Below are positions 7,825 to 16,587 of a stretch of 36,020 nt of DNA, piece by piece. Below the pieces are notes generated by a model. It worked only from the letters and a program-made list of their open reading frames with translations. It made no database searches and was not told the DNA's origin. Every line of letters begins with the position of its first letter. Position 1 is the first letter of the stretch. The position numbers were made by a program, and so were the translations under genes. The stretch is from positions 1 through 36,020 of the forward strand of contig JALCZJ010000027.1 in assembly GCA_022690815.1 (NCBI GenBank). Reading direction: 5' to 3'. Origin of the DNA: Ferrimicrobium sp. (GTDB lineage: Bacteria > Actinomycetota > Acidimicrobiia > Acidimicrobiales > Acidimicrobiaceae).

Positions 7825-8589
7825 TCAGTCGATGCGAAACTCCACGATCACGGGCGCGTGATCAGATGGCTTCGGCGCGGCTCGGGTCTCACGATCAACG
7901 CGATAAGAACCGAGCTGCTCTCGCAACGACGCTGAGGCTAGCACGAGATCGATTCGCATCCCCATCCCTCGGCGAAAGGCACCCTGGCGGTAGTCCCACC
8001 AGGTAAATCGAGGCTCTTGGGTGGTGAGCGCCGTGCCGCAGTCAAACAAGCCAAGGTCGAGAAGGCGACCGAGCGCCGCACGCTCTGGTTCACTCACATG
8101 GGTGGCACCGGCTAGCGCCGACGGATCCCAGACATCCTCGTCGACCGGGGCGATATTGAAGTCCCCAGCCACCACCACTGGGCCTGCGTTCATTGCCTCC
8201 ATCAACCACGTCCTCAGTTGGTCGAGCCACTCAAGCTTGTAGAAATAGTGCGGATCATCGAGCGCACGACCATTTGGGATGTAGGCCGAGCAGACACGGA
8301 TGCCATGCACCTCGCCGGTAATGAACCGAGCCTCTTCGGCATCACCACCAAAACCCAGCGATTGCTCGATCAATGGCTCACGAGTGACGAGCGCGACCCC
8401 ATTCCAACTCGAAACCCCCCAATGAGCAACCTGATAACCAAGATCGCTAAAGAGCGCCTCGGGAAAGTCCTCATCTCGAACCTTCGTCTCCTGAAGACAC
8501 AGGACATCAGGCTGGTGGGTCTCGAGCCAGGCGCTCACCAGCTCGGCGCGTGCGCGTAACGAATTGACATTCCAGGTCGCTAGCAGCAC
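7825..8589 (-). CDS. xth: Exodeoxyribonuclease III (AP endonuclease)
   Basis: A 254-residue protein of the exonuclease III/EEP family, a Mg-dependent enzyme that cleaves DNA at abasic sites and trims 3' ends in base excision repair. Family motifs appear in order: LLATWNVNSLRAR, DVLCLQETKV (metal-binding Glu), VCSAYIPNGR, VVVAGDFNIAP (catalytic Asp/Asn), GMRIDLVLAS and the terminal SDHAPV (catalytic Asp-His). The GTG at 8589 is preferred because GGAG lies 6 nt upstream and the family begins at this residue. An in-frame ATG at 8634 would add 15 unrelated residues overlapping fabZ. The fabZ stop codon is 1 bp upstream of this GTG, so the two genes are probably translationally coupled. Confidence 0.93.
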   Translation of the reverse strand: MLLATWNVNSLRARAELVSAWLETHQPDVLCLQETKVRDEDFPEALFSDLGYQVAHWGVSSWNGVALVTREPLIEQSLGFGGDAEEARFITGEVHGIRVCSAYIPNGRALDDPHYFYKLEWLDQLRTWLMEAMNAGPVVVAGDFNIAPVDEDVWDPSALAGATHVSEPERAALGRLLDLGLFDCGTALTTQEPRFTWWDYRQGAFRRGMGMRIDLVLASASLREQLGSYRVDRETRAAPKPSDHAPVIVEFRID

Positions 8590-8590
8590 G

Positions 8591-9022
8591 TCACGCTCCA
8601 GCGGGCGCGATGATGAAAAAGAGGTTGACCTCACAACAGAGTTCTCCTTCGACGGTGGCCGTGCCTTGGCCTTTGCCGGCGCGCGCGGAAAGGCTCGTCA
8701 TCTCGATCGAGAGTTCCAGCAGATCACCGGGGCGAACGACCCTGCGAAACCGCGCTCGATCAATGCCCCCGAACAGTGGCAACGTCCCTGCGTACCGGGG
8801 ATCGCTTAACACCACGGCCGCACCAAGTTGGGCGATGGCCTCGACCTGATAGACGCCAGGCAGCACCGGGTTGCCCGGGAAGTGACCGGCTAGAATCTCG
8901 AGCTCAGGTGACACCGACAAGCTCCCCTGCCCAAAGACTCCGGGCTCCAGGGTGTCGATGCGGTCGACAAGAAGAAACGGCGGCCGGTGCGGGATGAAAT
9001 CCCGAGGATCGTATGTGGTCAT
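8591..9022 (-). CDS. fabZ: FabZ-like 3-hydroxyacyl-ACP dehydratase
   Basis: A 143-residue hot-dog-fold protein. FabZ dehydrates 3-hydroxyacyl-ACP to trans-2-enoyl-ACP in fatty acid synthesis. The N terminus has the signature IPHRPPFLLVDRI. The catalytic loop GHFPGNPVLPGVYQVEAIAQ contains His47 and Glu61, the expected catalytic pair. The later strand GGIDRARFRRVVRPGDLLEL is also typical. Length matches the family (about 140-150). The gene heads a minus-strand pair with xth. The ATG at 9022 has only a distant purine-rich GAGAAAGG upstream. The role in bulk fatty acid synthesis is assumed, since no other fab gene is in the window. Confidence 0.88.
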   Translation of the reverse strand: MTTYDPRDFIPHRPPFLLVDRIDTLEPGVFGQGSLSVSPELEILAGHFPGNPVLPGVYQVEAIAQLGAAVVLSDPRYAGTLPLFGGIDRARFRRVVRPGDLLELSIEMTSLSARAGKGQGTATVEGELCCEVNLFFIIAPAGA

Positions 9023-9528
9023 TAGTACTGCAAACCTTTCTCACGCTCGCCACAAGACTAACCCAACACCACCTCATCCGACACCACTTGATCCGGCCCG
9101 ACCGACAAGGTCGACACAGCTGCATACGATTCCACGCAAGCTCACCAATGACGAGCCAGTGGGCATCGCGATCGAGCCCACGAGACCGCAACCTCGGGTC
9201 CCTTGACACATCCGCCGACACACAGCGCCCAAGACCCGCATCAAGCTACGATCGCACTTGGATTCGTCGCCCATCAGGACGAACGCAGATCGCACACAGC
9301 GATCGAACGCGATCAGCCACACCCCCACCTCTCCCCGTCCCTGCGGGCACCGCATCACAATGGATGATGGCTCGCCTCCGATCACAGCCGCCACGTAGCG
9401 CTAGCGCAGCTGTTGCGGGAATAGGCGCTCTGTCGTTGACACGGTCAACACCATCGAATCAGCATCACTTCGAACGAGCGATCTCGCGGGTGCGCGAGTA
9501 TCGGGTGATCGATCTACCATCAAGGGTC
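9023..9528. other. Divergent intergenic region between fabZ and shikimate kinase
   Basis: About 505 bp separate two divergent genes. An open frame runs from 9013 into the kinase gene, but its translation upstream of 9529 is low-complexity (rich in R, S, T, P, Q) and belongs to no kinase, so it is treated as non-coding. A 15-bp imperfect direct duplication (ACACCACCTCATCCG, then ACACCACTTGATCCG) sits at 9066-9095. Confidence 0.45.
9515..9520 (+). promoter_or_regulatory. Possible leaderless -10 element of the shikimate kinase gene
   Basis: TACCAT ends 8 nt before the ATG at 9529. No convincing ribosome binding site is placed correctly: AAGGG is only 2-3 nt from the ATG. Confidence 0.3.
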
Positions 9529-10071
9529 ATGATCGACCGATTCGACACGCGCACCTGGCCACAGATCGTACTCACCGGGTTTATGGGTGCAGGCAAGTCC
9601 ACACTTGGGAGCGCCCTGGCCACCCAGCTCGACATACCCTTCTTTGACAGCGACCTCCTCATCGAGGCCGAGACCCACACGAGCATCGCCGACCTGTTTC
9701 GTAAGGTCGGTGAGCCTCGCTTCCGTGAGCTCGAACATGAGTGCATCGCGCGTGTGGCAGCTCGACCCCGAACGGTGCTCGCGCTAGGCGGCGGAGCCCT
9801 CATGCACCCAGGAACCCGATTGCTCCTCGCTCCGTCCTGCGTCGTCTATCTCGAGGTCACGGTCGATACCAGTCGCGTTCGCATCGGTGACCCAGTGGGC
9901 CGACCCCTGGCTCAGAGCGCTAACCTCGAGCGACTCCTCACCGAACGCGATCCAATCTATCGATCCACCGCAACCTTCGTGTTGCCCGAACGAGCTGAGA
10001 CACAAGATGCGACGCTGGCTCGACTTATCACCTCGCTCACCGAGCATCTCTCGCCAGAGCAAACACCGTAA
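9529..10071 (+). CDS. aroK: Shikimate kinase
   Basis: A 180-residue P-loop kinase that phosphorylates shikimate at the 3-hydroxyl in the chorismate pathway. Walker A is GFMGAGKST (residues 17-25). The shikimate-binding DSD motif is at residues 40-42, GEPRFRELEH contains the expected Arg, and the GGGA motif (87-90) is present. The lid region GRPLAQSANLERLLTERDPIY and a C-terminal RDPIYR-type helix complete the family pattern. Length is typical (about 170-180). The ATG at 9529 fits the start of the beta-alpha fold; an in-frame GTG at 9505 is possible. No other aro gene follows, so the usual aroC-aroK-aroB cluster is not conserved here. Confidence 0.93.
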   Translation: MIDRFDTRTWPQIVLTGFMGAGKSTLGSALATQLDIPFFDSDLLIEAETHTSIADLFRKVGEPRFRELEHECIARVAARPRTVLALGGGALMHPGTRLLLAPSCVVYLEVTVDTSRVRIGDPVGRPLAQSANLERLLTERDPIYRSTATFVLPERAETQDATLARLITSLTEHLSPEQTP

Positions 10072-10095
10072 CGGGTTCGTGAAAGCGACGTCACA

Positions 10096-11505
10096 TCAGA
10101 TGGCGTCGGTCGCAATCGATTGATCCGTCAGGGATCCGCTATTAACAAAAATGTCAGCCAGGAAGTTAATGATCCGCTCCATGCGGATGATACCGACGGG
10201 TCTACTCCGCTTGTCAACACAGATGATAGGGTCAAAACGCGTCTCACGGGGACGGCTAAGCGCACGGACCGCGATTTCGCGAATCCCTTCTTCGGGGTGC
10301 ACTACCAGGCTTGGCGCGACTGCCCACGATCGTCCTTCCTCAGAGAGTGATAGTGAACAGATGTTGCCTTTGAGGTCGACCACGCAAATCGTGGCCTGCT
10401 GGCTCGAGGCATTCAGTGGCTCAACCGTTGGATCGTCACGGTTGCATCTTGCGTCTTGGGCTTTATCGTTCACCGTAACGACATGGGACTGCAGGAGAGG
10501 CTCTCCTTTGACCCTCACGGTTAGAGGATCCATCAGCGCCCCAAGGCTATCTACGTGCATTCGTCGAGTGTTCCCGTAACTGCGTAGCCATTGGATCAAA
10601 TCGGCTCGCATGGGTTCGGGAGCCAGCGTTGGCCGCCCGATCGCCCAACCCTGCACCAGAGGTACACCGATCTGCACCACCCTTGCCAGCTCCGATGGTG
10701 TCTCGACCCCTTCGGCCAGGAGCCAGCCGTTGATACGTCCGACAAAGTCTCCAAACGAGGCACACATCAACGCCTTTACCTCGTCGGTGTCGATGCCGCT
10801 GACGAGCTGACGGTCAAGTTTGACGATATCAGGTCGTATTTGGGTCAGCATCGCTAGTCCGGCATAGCCTGAGCCTGCGTCGTCCATTGCAACAAGGGCG
10901 CCCCGGGCCCGCAACCACGTGAGTGAGTCGCGGAGGGCATCGGGGTCTACAATTGGCTGGTGTTCGGTCAACTCAATGACAGCGCCACTCAAGTCACGAT
11001 CGAGAACCATTCGAACCATCGGATGCCCTAGGAGGTGTGGACTTACGTTCACGGTGATAAAGCAATCACGCGGGACACGGCGACGCTCCTGGAACGCACG
11101 GGCCAGTGCCAATGCCTCTAATTCGGCCCCGAGACCAATCCTGTCTGCCTCAAGAAAGACGAGATCAGGCGTTATGAAGGATGGCACATCGAAGCGCGCC
11201 AGCATCTCATAACCAACCACCCTCGGCCTAAAGACGTTGGCAATCGACTGAAAACGCATGGCAAAACGACGTTCGCCGGCCAGCGTCGAGCGTACATACT
11301 CACGCAATTGCATGACATCCTGTCGTTTGACTTCGAGTCGATCAACGACATCTATGCCATCGATCACCCCGAATCGCGGTCTTCCTCTACCCATCCCTAG
11401 AGCTTCGACCCCTGGGCCAAAATTCTTGACCCAGGTGACAATCTGTATAACGGCACGCAAGATGACCGTGGCGACAAGCCAATCAACAAAATACAACCTA
11501 TGCAT
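10096..11505 (-). CDS. EAL-domain c-di-GMP phosphodiesterase with C-terminal CBS-like pair
   Basis: A 469-residue protein. A hydrophobic N-terminal helix (residues about 6-26) may anchor it to the membrane. The EAL domain spans roughly residues 80-310. The EAL motif is EML (Glu100), and the other metal and catalytic residues are present: Asn153 (NVSP), Glu178 (ELTE), Asp208-Asp209 (DDAGSG instead of DDFG), Lys229, Glu265 (AEGVET) and Gln285 (QGW). It is therefore probably an active enzyme that hydrolyses cyclic di-GMP to pGpG. Residues about 370-460 look like a CBS-domain pair (ICVVDLKGNI, PIICVDKRSRPVGIIRMERI) that may sense a nucleotide. No GGDEF domain is present. The gene is divergent from kgd. 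The start at 11505 is uncertain because no ribosome binding site is visible. Confidence 0.85.
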   Translation of the reverse strand: MHRLYFVDWLVATVILRAVIQIVTWVKNFGPGVEALGMGRGRPRFGVIDGIDVVDRLEVKRQDVMQLREYVRSTLAGERRFAMRFQSIANVFRPRVVGYEMLARFDVPSFITPDLVFLEADRIGLGAELEALALARAFQERRRVPRDCFITVNVSPHLLGHPMVRMVLDRDLSGAVIELTEHQPIVDPDALRDSLTWLRARGALVAMDDAGSGYAGLAMLTQIRPDIVKLDRQLVSGIDTDEVKALMCASFGDFVGRINGWLLAEGVETPSELARVVQIGVPLVQGWAIGRPTLAPEPMRADLIQWLRSYGNTRRMHVDSLGALMDPLTVRVKGEPLLQSHVVTVNDKAQDARCNRDDPTVEPLNASSQQATICVVDLKGNICSLSLSEEGRSWAVAPSLVVHPEEGIREIAVRALSRPRETRFDPIICVDKRSRPVGIIRMERIINFLADIFVNSGSLTDQSIATDAI

Positions 11506-11591
11506 GCCTGGTACACCGTTGTGGCGCTACGACGCCCATGACACGCTTCGGCCATGTTATCATCGAGTTTTCCTCGACTAGCAATGATGAC

Positions 11592-11597
11592 TAGACT
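11592..11597 (+). promoter_or_regulatory. Probable leaderless -10 element of kgd
   Basis: TAGACT ends 8 nt before the GTG start at 11606. There is no good Shine-Dalgarno sequence, and no clear -35 was found. Confidence 0.45.
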
Positions 11598-11605
11598 AAA
11601 CAGGC

Positions 11606-14600
11606 GTGGCTGATACTTTTGAAACCGATTTTGGACCTAACGACTGGCTTGTCGAAGAGATGCTCGACCATTACCGAGACAATCCGAGCTCGGTACCACA
11701 GAGCTGGCAACAGTACTTCAAGAGTCACAACATCGAACCTCGCTTCGCCAACAGTACGGTAACCGATGCCGTCGCCACCGAGGGGCGGCTCCCGGCACAT
11801 GATCTGGCGAGTTCTAACCCGGCGGCCACCGATACTATTGCCACCAGCAACGGGGTCTTGACGAACGGCACTGGGTTATCAACCAACGGCCAAGAGCCAC
11901 AGGGTTCGACGCCGCTCACCCCCAACGGCAACAGCGATCGAGTGGCTACCAATGGTGCCTCGATGTCCACGACCCCTCCGGCGACTATGGAGCCAGCTCC
12001 CGCCACCGAGAACGCCTCCGCACCCAACAAGCCTGATGCCCCCACCAGCACGCAGCCGCACTCGGCTCCGGTTAGTCCTGCAGCCAAATCAACTGACGCT
12101 ATCGACGATGCAACTATTAGTCCACTTCGCGGTGCATCCTTGGCGCTTGCCAAAAATATGGACCAATCATTGACGGTACCGACCGCGACAAGCGTGCGTG
12201 CGATACCAGCCAAAGCCCTGGAGATCAACAGGTCCATCATCAACAACCAACTGAGTCGCGAAGGTCGAGCCAAAGTCAGCTTCGGTCACCTCATCACCTG
12301 GGCCATCATCAAGTCCCTCGCCAAGCATCCAAGGATGAACGCCAGTTTTGTACCAGCCAGCGATGGTGCAGCTCCTGCGATCAAAAGTTATGAACACGTC
12401 AATCTCGGCGTCGCCGTCGACATCGTCCGCCGTGACGGACAGCGCACGCTCATGGTGCCAGTACTCAAAGACATCGACACCAAAACTTTTGCTCAGTTCG
12501 TCACCGCTTACGATCAGCTGATCGCAAAGGTTCGCGAGAACCGTGCCACCGTCGATGACTTCATCGGCGCCTCTGTCAGCGTCACCAACCCCGGGACGAT
12601 TGGGACCGAGCATTCCATTCCGCGGCTCATGAATGGCCAAGGGGCCATCATCGGTGTCGGCGCCATCGGGTATCCCGTGGAATTCGGCGCTGCCGATCCA
12701 AGAACACTCGGGGAGCTCGGCATCTCTAAGACGGTTACCCTGACCTCAACTTATGACCACCGCATCATCCAGGGGGCCGAATCCGGTCAGTTCCTTGCTG
12801 ATGCGGCGGCCCTCATCGAAGGTCAAGACCACTTTTACCAGGAGATCTTCGCCTCACTCGACGTCGCCTACGTGCCGGCGATCTACACACCTGACCACAG
12901 CTCGCTTGGCGCCGATTCGCTTGAGCGCCAAGAGAAGCAGATCCACGTCCAGACGCTGATCAACAACTACCGCGTCCGGGGCCACCTGTTGGCACGCCTC
13001 GACCCACTGAATCTGATGAAGCCGACGATGAGCCCTGAGCTCGATCCGGAGACCTATGGGCTCACTCTCTGGGATCTGAGCCGGGTCTTCCTTACCGATG
13101 GGCTCGCTGGGACTACACAACTCACCCTGGCCGATATCCTCCAGCTACTGCGTGACAGCTACTGCGGCTCTATTGGCTATGAGTACATGCATATCCAAAA
13201 TCCAGAAGAGAAGCACTGGATCCAGAACCGGGTGGAGGGAGTCCGCCCCACCATCACCAAAGAGGATCAACTCCGAATCCTGACCACATTGAACGATGCT
13301 GAAGCCTTTGAGAAGTTCCTGTCGACCCGCTACATCGGACAAAAGCGCTTTGGCCTCGAAGGTGCAGAAAGCGCCGTCGTCTTCCTCACCGAAGTGCTCA
13401 ACCAAGCGGTACGCGGTTCGGTCACCTCGGCCGTGCTCGGCATGGCTCACCGCGGTCGACTCAACGTGCTCGCCAACATCGTTGGCAAGTCCTACCGAAT
13501 GATTTTTGAGGAGTTCGAGGGCAACCTCGATCCGTCCTCCGTGCAAGGCTCTGGCGATGTGAAGTATCACAAGGGCTTTGAAGGAACGTACTATACGCCG
13601 GATCGTACCGAGGTGCCCATCACCCTGGCTGCCAACCCATCGCACCTTGAAGCGGTCGATGGGGTCGTCGAAGGCATGGTGCGAGCAACGCAGGACCTGC
13701 GTGGCAACCTCTTCGAGTTTGCCGTGCTCGGGATCTTGGTCCACGGCGATGCCTCCTTTGCTGGCCAGGGAGTCGTAGCCGAGACCCTCAACCTCTCCCA
13801 ATTGCCTGGATACCGCATCGGAGGTACCGTCCACCTGGTCATCAACAACCAGGTGGGCTTTACCACTAACCCCAACGAGGCGCGCTCCTCGGTCTACGCC
13901 AGCGACATCGCCAAGATGATTCAGGCGCCAATCATCCATGTCAACAGTGACGACCCGGAGGCCGTGATGCGAGCTGCCCAGATCGCTGTGGACTATCGCG
14001 AAGCGTTCCATAAGGATATCGTCGTCGACATGATCTGCTACCGGCGCCATGGGCACAATGAAGGTGACGAACCAAGCTACACCCAACCGGTGATGTACCG
14101 GGTGATCGACTCCCAACCTTCAGTGCGAAAGCTCTACCTTGAACGCCTGGTGCGGTCGAAAGCCATTACCGAAGAGGAGGGCGAGCAGGCCCTCGATGCC
14201 TATCTCGCACGCTTACAGCAGGCGCTCGTCGAGACCCGGGAGGCAGCGCCACCCAAGCCGACTGATCTGCCAGCACCTCCGCCACAGAACGTGGCGGTAC
14301 AGAACGTGTCAACCGCGGTTACCAAGGAGCAGCTGGACTACGTCGTCGATGTCCTCAACCGAACGCCCGATGGTTTCACGCTGCATCCAAAGCTTGCCAA
14401 ACAGTTCCAGACAAGGTCAGAGCTGTACGCCGATGGTGAGGTCGATTGGGCTCTCGGAGAGGCCTTTGCCTTCGCTACCGTCATGCTCGATGGACATGAC
14501 GTCCGCCTCTCTGGTCAAGACAGTCGTCGCGGCACCTTCTCACACCGCCATGCCGCACTCTATGACTATCAGAATGGCTCAACCTATCAGCCACTGGCTG

Positions 14601-15514
14601 CGATCCGCGATGATAGCCAGGCTCCGGCATCGGCGACGCCGGGCCGGTTCATGATTTATGACTCCTCGCTCTCTGAATACGCAGCGATGGCCTTTGAATA
14701 CGGGTACTCACTCATCCACAAGCAGGCACTGACGATCTGGGAAGCTCAGTTCGGAGACTTCGCCAATGGCGCCCAGATTGTCATAGACCAGTTCATCGCC
14801 GCCGCCCACGACAAGTGGAAGCAAGAATCTGGACTGACGCTGATGCTGCCACACGGTTACGAAGGTCAGGGGCCAGAACACTCGTCAGCCAGGCTGGAGC
14901 GCTTCTTGTCGCTGGCAGCCGGGCCGAACATGACCATCGCCAATCCGACCAGCGCAGCCCAGCTGTTTCACCTGTTGCGTGCCCAGATTCAACGCCCATC
15001 TCGCCGACCACTCATCATCCTCACACCCAAGTCCCTGCTGCGAGCCAAGCAATCAAGGAGCCCGGTCGCAGACTTTCTCGAGGGAGGATTCCGAGCGATT
15101 CTCGACGACCCAACATTGGCAACCGGCTCCCCAATTCGTTTGGATGTTCGTCGTATCGTGTTGTGTTCGGGCAAGATTGGCTACGAGGCGCTTGCCCAGC
15201 GCGATCGTGGAACTTCGGTGCCGACCGCCATCGTGCGCGTCGAACAGCTCTATCCATGGCCAGAGCGGGAGCTCGTCGAGCTCCTCGAGAGCTACCCTTC
15301 AGCCACCGAGCTTGTGTGGCTCCAAGAAGAACCTGAGAACATGGGGGCATGGCCGTTTGCTCACGCTCGACTCCATCGTGCGGGCGAGCATCGCCTGCGG
15401 TTGGTGCACGTATCGCGCGTTGCGACTGGGTCTCCCGCGACCGGCTCGGCCGCCATGCATGCACTCGAGCAGAGCGACATCCTTGAGCGTGCGGTCTCAA
15501 AGCCACTGAGCTAG
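11606..15514 (+). CDS. kgd: Multifunctional 2-oxoglutarate decarboxylase/dehydrogenase (Kgd/OdhA type)
   Basis: A 1302-residue fusion protein that feeds 2-oxoglutarate into the TCA cycle. Residues 1-45 are the E1 N-terminal segment (FGPNDWLVEEMLDHYRDNP). Residues about 46-185 are a Thr/Asn/Pro/Ala-rich linker. Residues about 190-420 are a succinyltransferase (E2) catalytic domain with YDHRIIQGAESGQF (His385). From about 440 the thiamin-diphosphate E1 domain follows, with GMAHRGRLNVLANI (His615), HGDASFAGQG, NNQVGFTTNP and CYRRHGHNEGDEP. As in mycobacterial Kgd and corynebacterial OdhA, there is no lipoyl domain, so a separate E2 and E3 would be partners. The protein is longer than the mycobacterial form (about 1230), mostly in the linker. 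The start is GTG at 11606. In relatives the enzyme is inhibited by the FHA protein GarA/OdhI; no such gene is in the window. Confidence 0.97.
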   Translation: MADTFETDFGPNDWLVEEMLDHYRDNPSSVPQSWQQYFKSHNIEPRFANSTVTDAVATEGRLPAHDLASSNPAATDTIATSNGVLTNGTGLSTNGQEPQGSTPLTPNGNSDRVATNGASMSTTPPATMEPAPATENASAPNKPDAPTSTQPHSAPVSPAAKSTDAIDDATISPLRGASLALAKNMDQSLTVPTATSVRAIPAKALEINRSIINNQLSREGRAKVSFGHLITWAIIKSLAKHPRMNASFVPASDGAAPAIKSYEHVNLGVAVDIVRRDGQRTLMVPVLKDIDTKTFAQFVTAYDQLIAKVRENRATVDDFIGASVSVTNPGTIGTEHSIPRLMNGQGAIIGVGAIGYPVEFGAADPRTLGELGISKTVTLTSTYDHRIIQGAESGQFLADAAALIEGQDHFYQEIFASLDVAYVPAIYTPDHSSLGADSLERQEKQIHVQTLINNYRVRGHLLARLDPLNLMKPTMSPELDPETYGLTLWDLSRVFLTDGLAGTTQLTLADILQLLRDSYCGSIGYEYMHIQNPEEKHWIQNRVEGVRPTITKEDQLRILTTLNDAEAFEKFLSTRYIGQKRFGLEGAESAVVFLTEVLNQAVRGSVTSAVLGMAHRGRLNVLANIVGKSYRMIFEEFEGNLDPSSVQGSGDVKYHKGFEGTYYTPDRTEVPITLAANPSHLEAVDGVVEGMVRATQDLRGNLFEFAVLGILVHGDASFAGQGVVAETLNLSQLPGYRIGGTVHLVINNQVGFTTNPNEARSSVYASDIAKMIQAPIIHVNSDDPEAVMRAAQIAVDYREAFHKDIVVDMICYRRHGHNEGDEPSYTQPVMYRVIDSQPSVRKLYLERLVRSKAITEEEGEQALDAYLARLQQALVETREAAPPKPTDLPAPPPQNVAVQNVSTAVTKEQLDYVVDVLNRTPDGFTLHPKLAKQFQTRSELYADGEVDWALGEAFAFATVMLDGHDVRLSGQDSRRGTFSHRHAALYDYQNGSTYQPLAAIRDDSQAPASATPGRFMIYDSSLSEYAAMAFEYGYSLIHKQALTIWEAQFGDFANGAQIVIDQFIAAAHDKWKQESGLTLMLPHGYEGQGPEHSSARLERFLSLAAGPNMTIANPTSAAQLFHLLRAQIQRPSRRPLIILTPKSLLRAKQSRSPVADFLEGGFRAILDDPTLATGSPIRLDVRRIVLCSGKIGYEALAQRDRGTSVPTAIVRVEQLYPWPERELVELLESYPSATELVWLQEEPENMGAWPFAHARLHRAGEHRLRLVHVSRVATGSPATGSAAMHALEQSDILERAVSKPLS

Positions 15515-15695
15515 CAAGCGATCTCGTAATTCGACACGAGGCCGTGTTGTCAGAGACTATGCGGTTACAAGCCATGTGGAGAGAGATCATGCCCTTGCTG
15601 GAGACCACATATGTTGGGCATGCGGTTGTTGAGGCGTGGGCGACAACACAACCAGGCAGTAAGTTACTCCGTCAGAGATGGCACTACATGGTGGG

Positions 15696-16466
15696 TCACA
15701 GAACAGTTTCGAACTGTTGACGAAGTACCTCTGCGAGTGCCCCGGGATTGGTGAGGTGTGCGCCATGGCGCGCATGCATGACGCAGTAACTCATCGCGTT
15801 GGTGACCTCCACAAGCTGGGCAAGACCAAATCGATGATGATGCGACGGCCTCTCGGAGATGCCCGCCACGACATCAACCCCGATCGAAGCCAAATCGAAG
15901 GCGATCTCGCCGGTGACCAGTTGGCCAAGCTCACGCAAGAAAACCGCACCCTCTGCTCGTCGCAGTCGCTTGGTGCGATCGGGTAGCCGCTCCCAAACAG
16001 CATCGGAGATCATTCTCCTTAAGAAGGCCTCTGCGAGATCACCAGCACGCTCGACATCGACCCGTCCCAACGCCGCATCGACGGGGTCCACATCCCAATC
16101 CTCCCCCCACCAGGCTCCTCCGGGAAGCGGTGATTCAAAGGTCGACACCCCCAAGACGTTGGGATGGCCCAAAGATGCCAACCATAAGGCATAGGTCCCT
16201 CCCAACGAGTGACCAAAGACAATCGCGGGCTTTTCGTCAAGGATGGCACGGAGATCTCCAAGCTGATCACCAACATCGACTGGCTCGGCATCGAGCGAGT
16301 GAGCATACCCAGCACGATCCCAAATCACCACCTCGATCGGTGCGAGCTGCTGAGCGAGCACGCGAAACGAGTTGCCACGATCCATGGCTCCGTGCACGGT
16401 CACCAACCTCGGTGCGCGAGGGTCCGGGTTGAGAATTTCTCGGTGAATAACAGATCGCAGGGGCAC
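15696..16466 (-). CDS. Alpha/beta-fold hydrolase
   Basis: A 256-residue alpha/beta hydrolase. It has an oxyanion-hole HG (residues 25-26 in VTVHGAMDRG) and a nucleophile elbow GHSLGG with Ser87. A late His lies in HARHGAHLTNP, close to the end, where the catalytic His is expected. The acid may be the Asp in IGVDVVAGISERP. The substrate cannot be predicted: such proteins include esterases, lactonases and haloperoxidase-like enzymes. The start is GTG at 16466, with a TAGGAT -10 hexamer 6 nt upstream and no ribosome binding site, so the transcript is probably leaderless. It converges with kgd and is divergent from a PaiB-like gene. No signal peptide is seen, so it is cytoplasmic. Confidence 0.85.
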   Translation of the reverse strand: MPLRSVIHREILNPDPRAPRLVTVHGAMDRGNSFRVLAQQLAPIEVVIWDRAGYAHSLDAEPVDVGDQLGDLRAILDEKPAIVFGHSLGGTYALWLASLGHPNVLGVSTFESPLPGGAWWGEDWDVDPVDAALGRVDVERAGDLAEAFLRRMISDAVWERLPDRTKRLRRAEGAVFLRELGQLVTGEIAFDLASIGVDVVAGISERPSHHHRFGLAQLVEVTNAMSYCVMHARHGAHLTNPGALAEVLRQQFETVL

Positions 16467-16472
16467 AGATCT

Positions 16473-16478
16473 ATCCTA
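16473..16478 (-). promoter_or_regulatory. Probable leaderless -10 element of the alpha/beta hydrolase gene
   Basis: On the minus strand TAGGAT ends 6 nt before the GTG at 16466. No ribosome binding site is present. Confidence 0.45.
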
Positions 16479-16552
16479 ACTGGCCGACGATCGGCCATCG
16501 AGGCCAAGGTCGTTGCCCAGTCATCGGTCCAATCGACGCCGTGAGCGCCCGT

Positions 16553-16581
16553 GTGCACCATCGAAATGCCTGCGCTAGGCT
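16553..16581 (+). promoter_or_regulatory. Probable leaderless promoter of the PaiB-like gene
   Basis: GTGCAC (16553-16558) and TAGGCT (16576-16581) are 17 bp apart. TAGGCT ends 6 nt before the ATG at 16588, so transcription would start at or next to the start codon. Confidence 0.5.
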
Positions 16582-16587
16582 ACGAGC

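Noticed and set aside
9013-9528. In-frame 172-codon extension of shikimate kinase
   Set aside because: Its composition is unlike any kinase N terminus, and the normal fold begins at 9529. It also overlaps the fabZ start.
13145-14116. 323-codon minus-strand open frame inside kgd
   Set aside because: It is antisense to the clearly conserved E1 domain and has no family features.
15588-15622. CATGCCC/GGGCATG inverted repeat after kgd as terminator
   Set aside because: The loop is 21 nt and no T-run follows on either strand.
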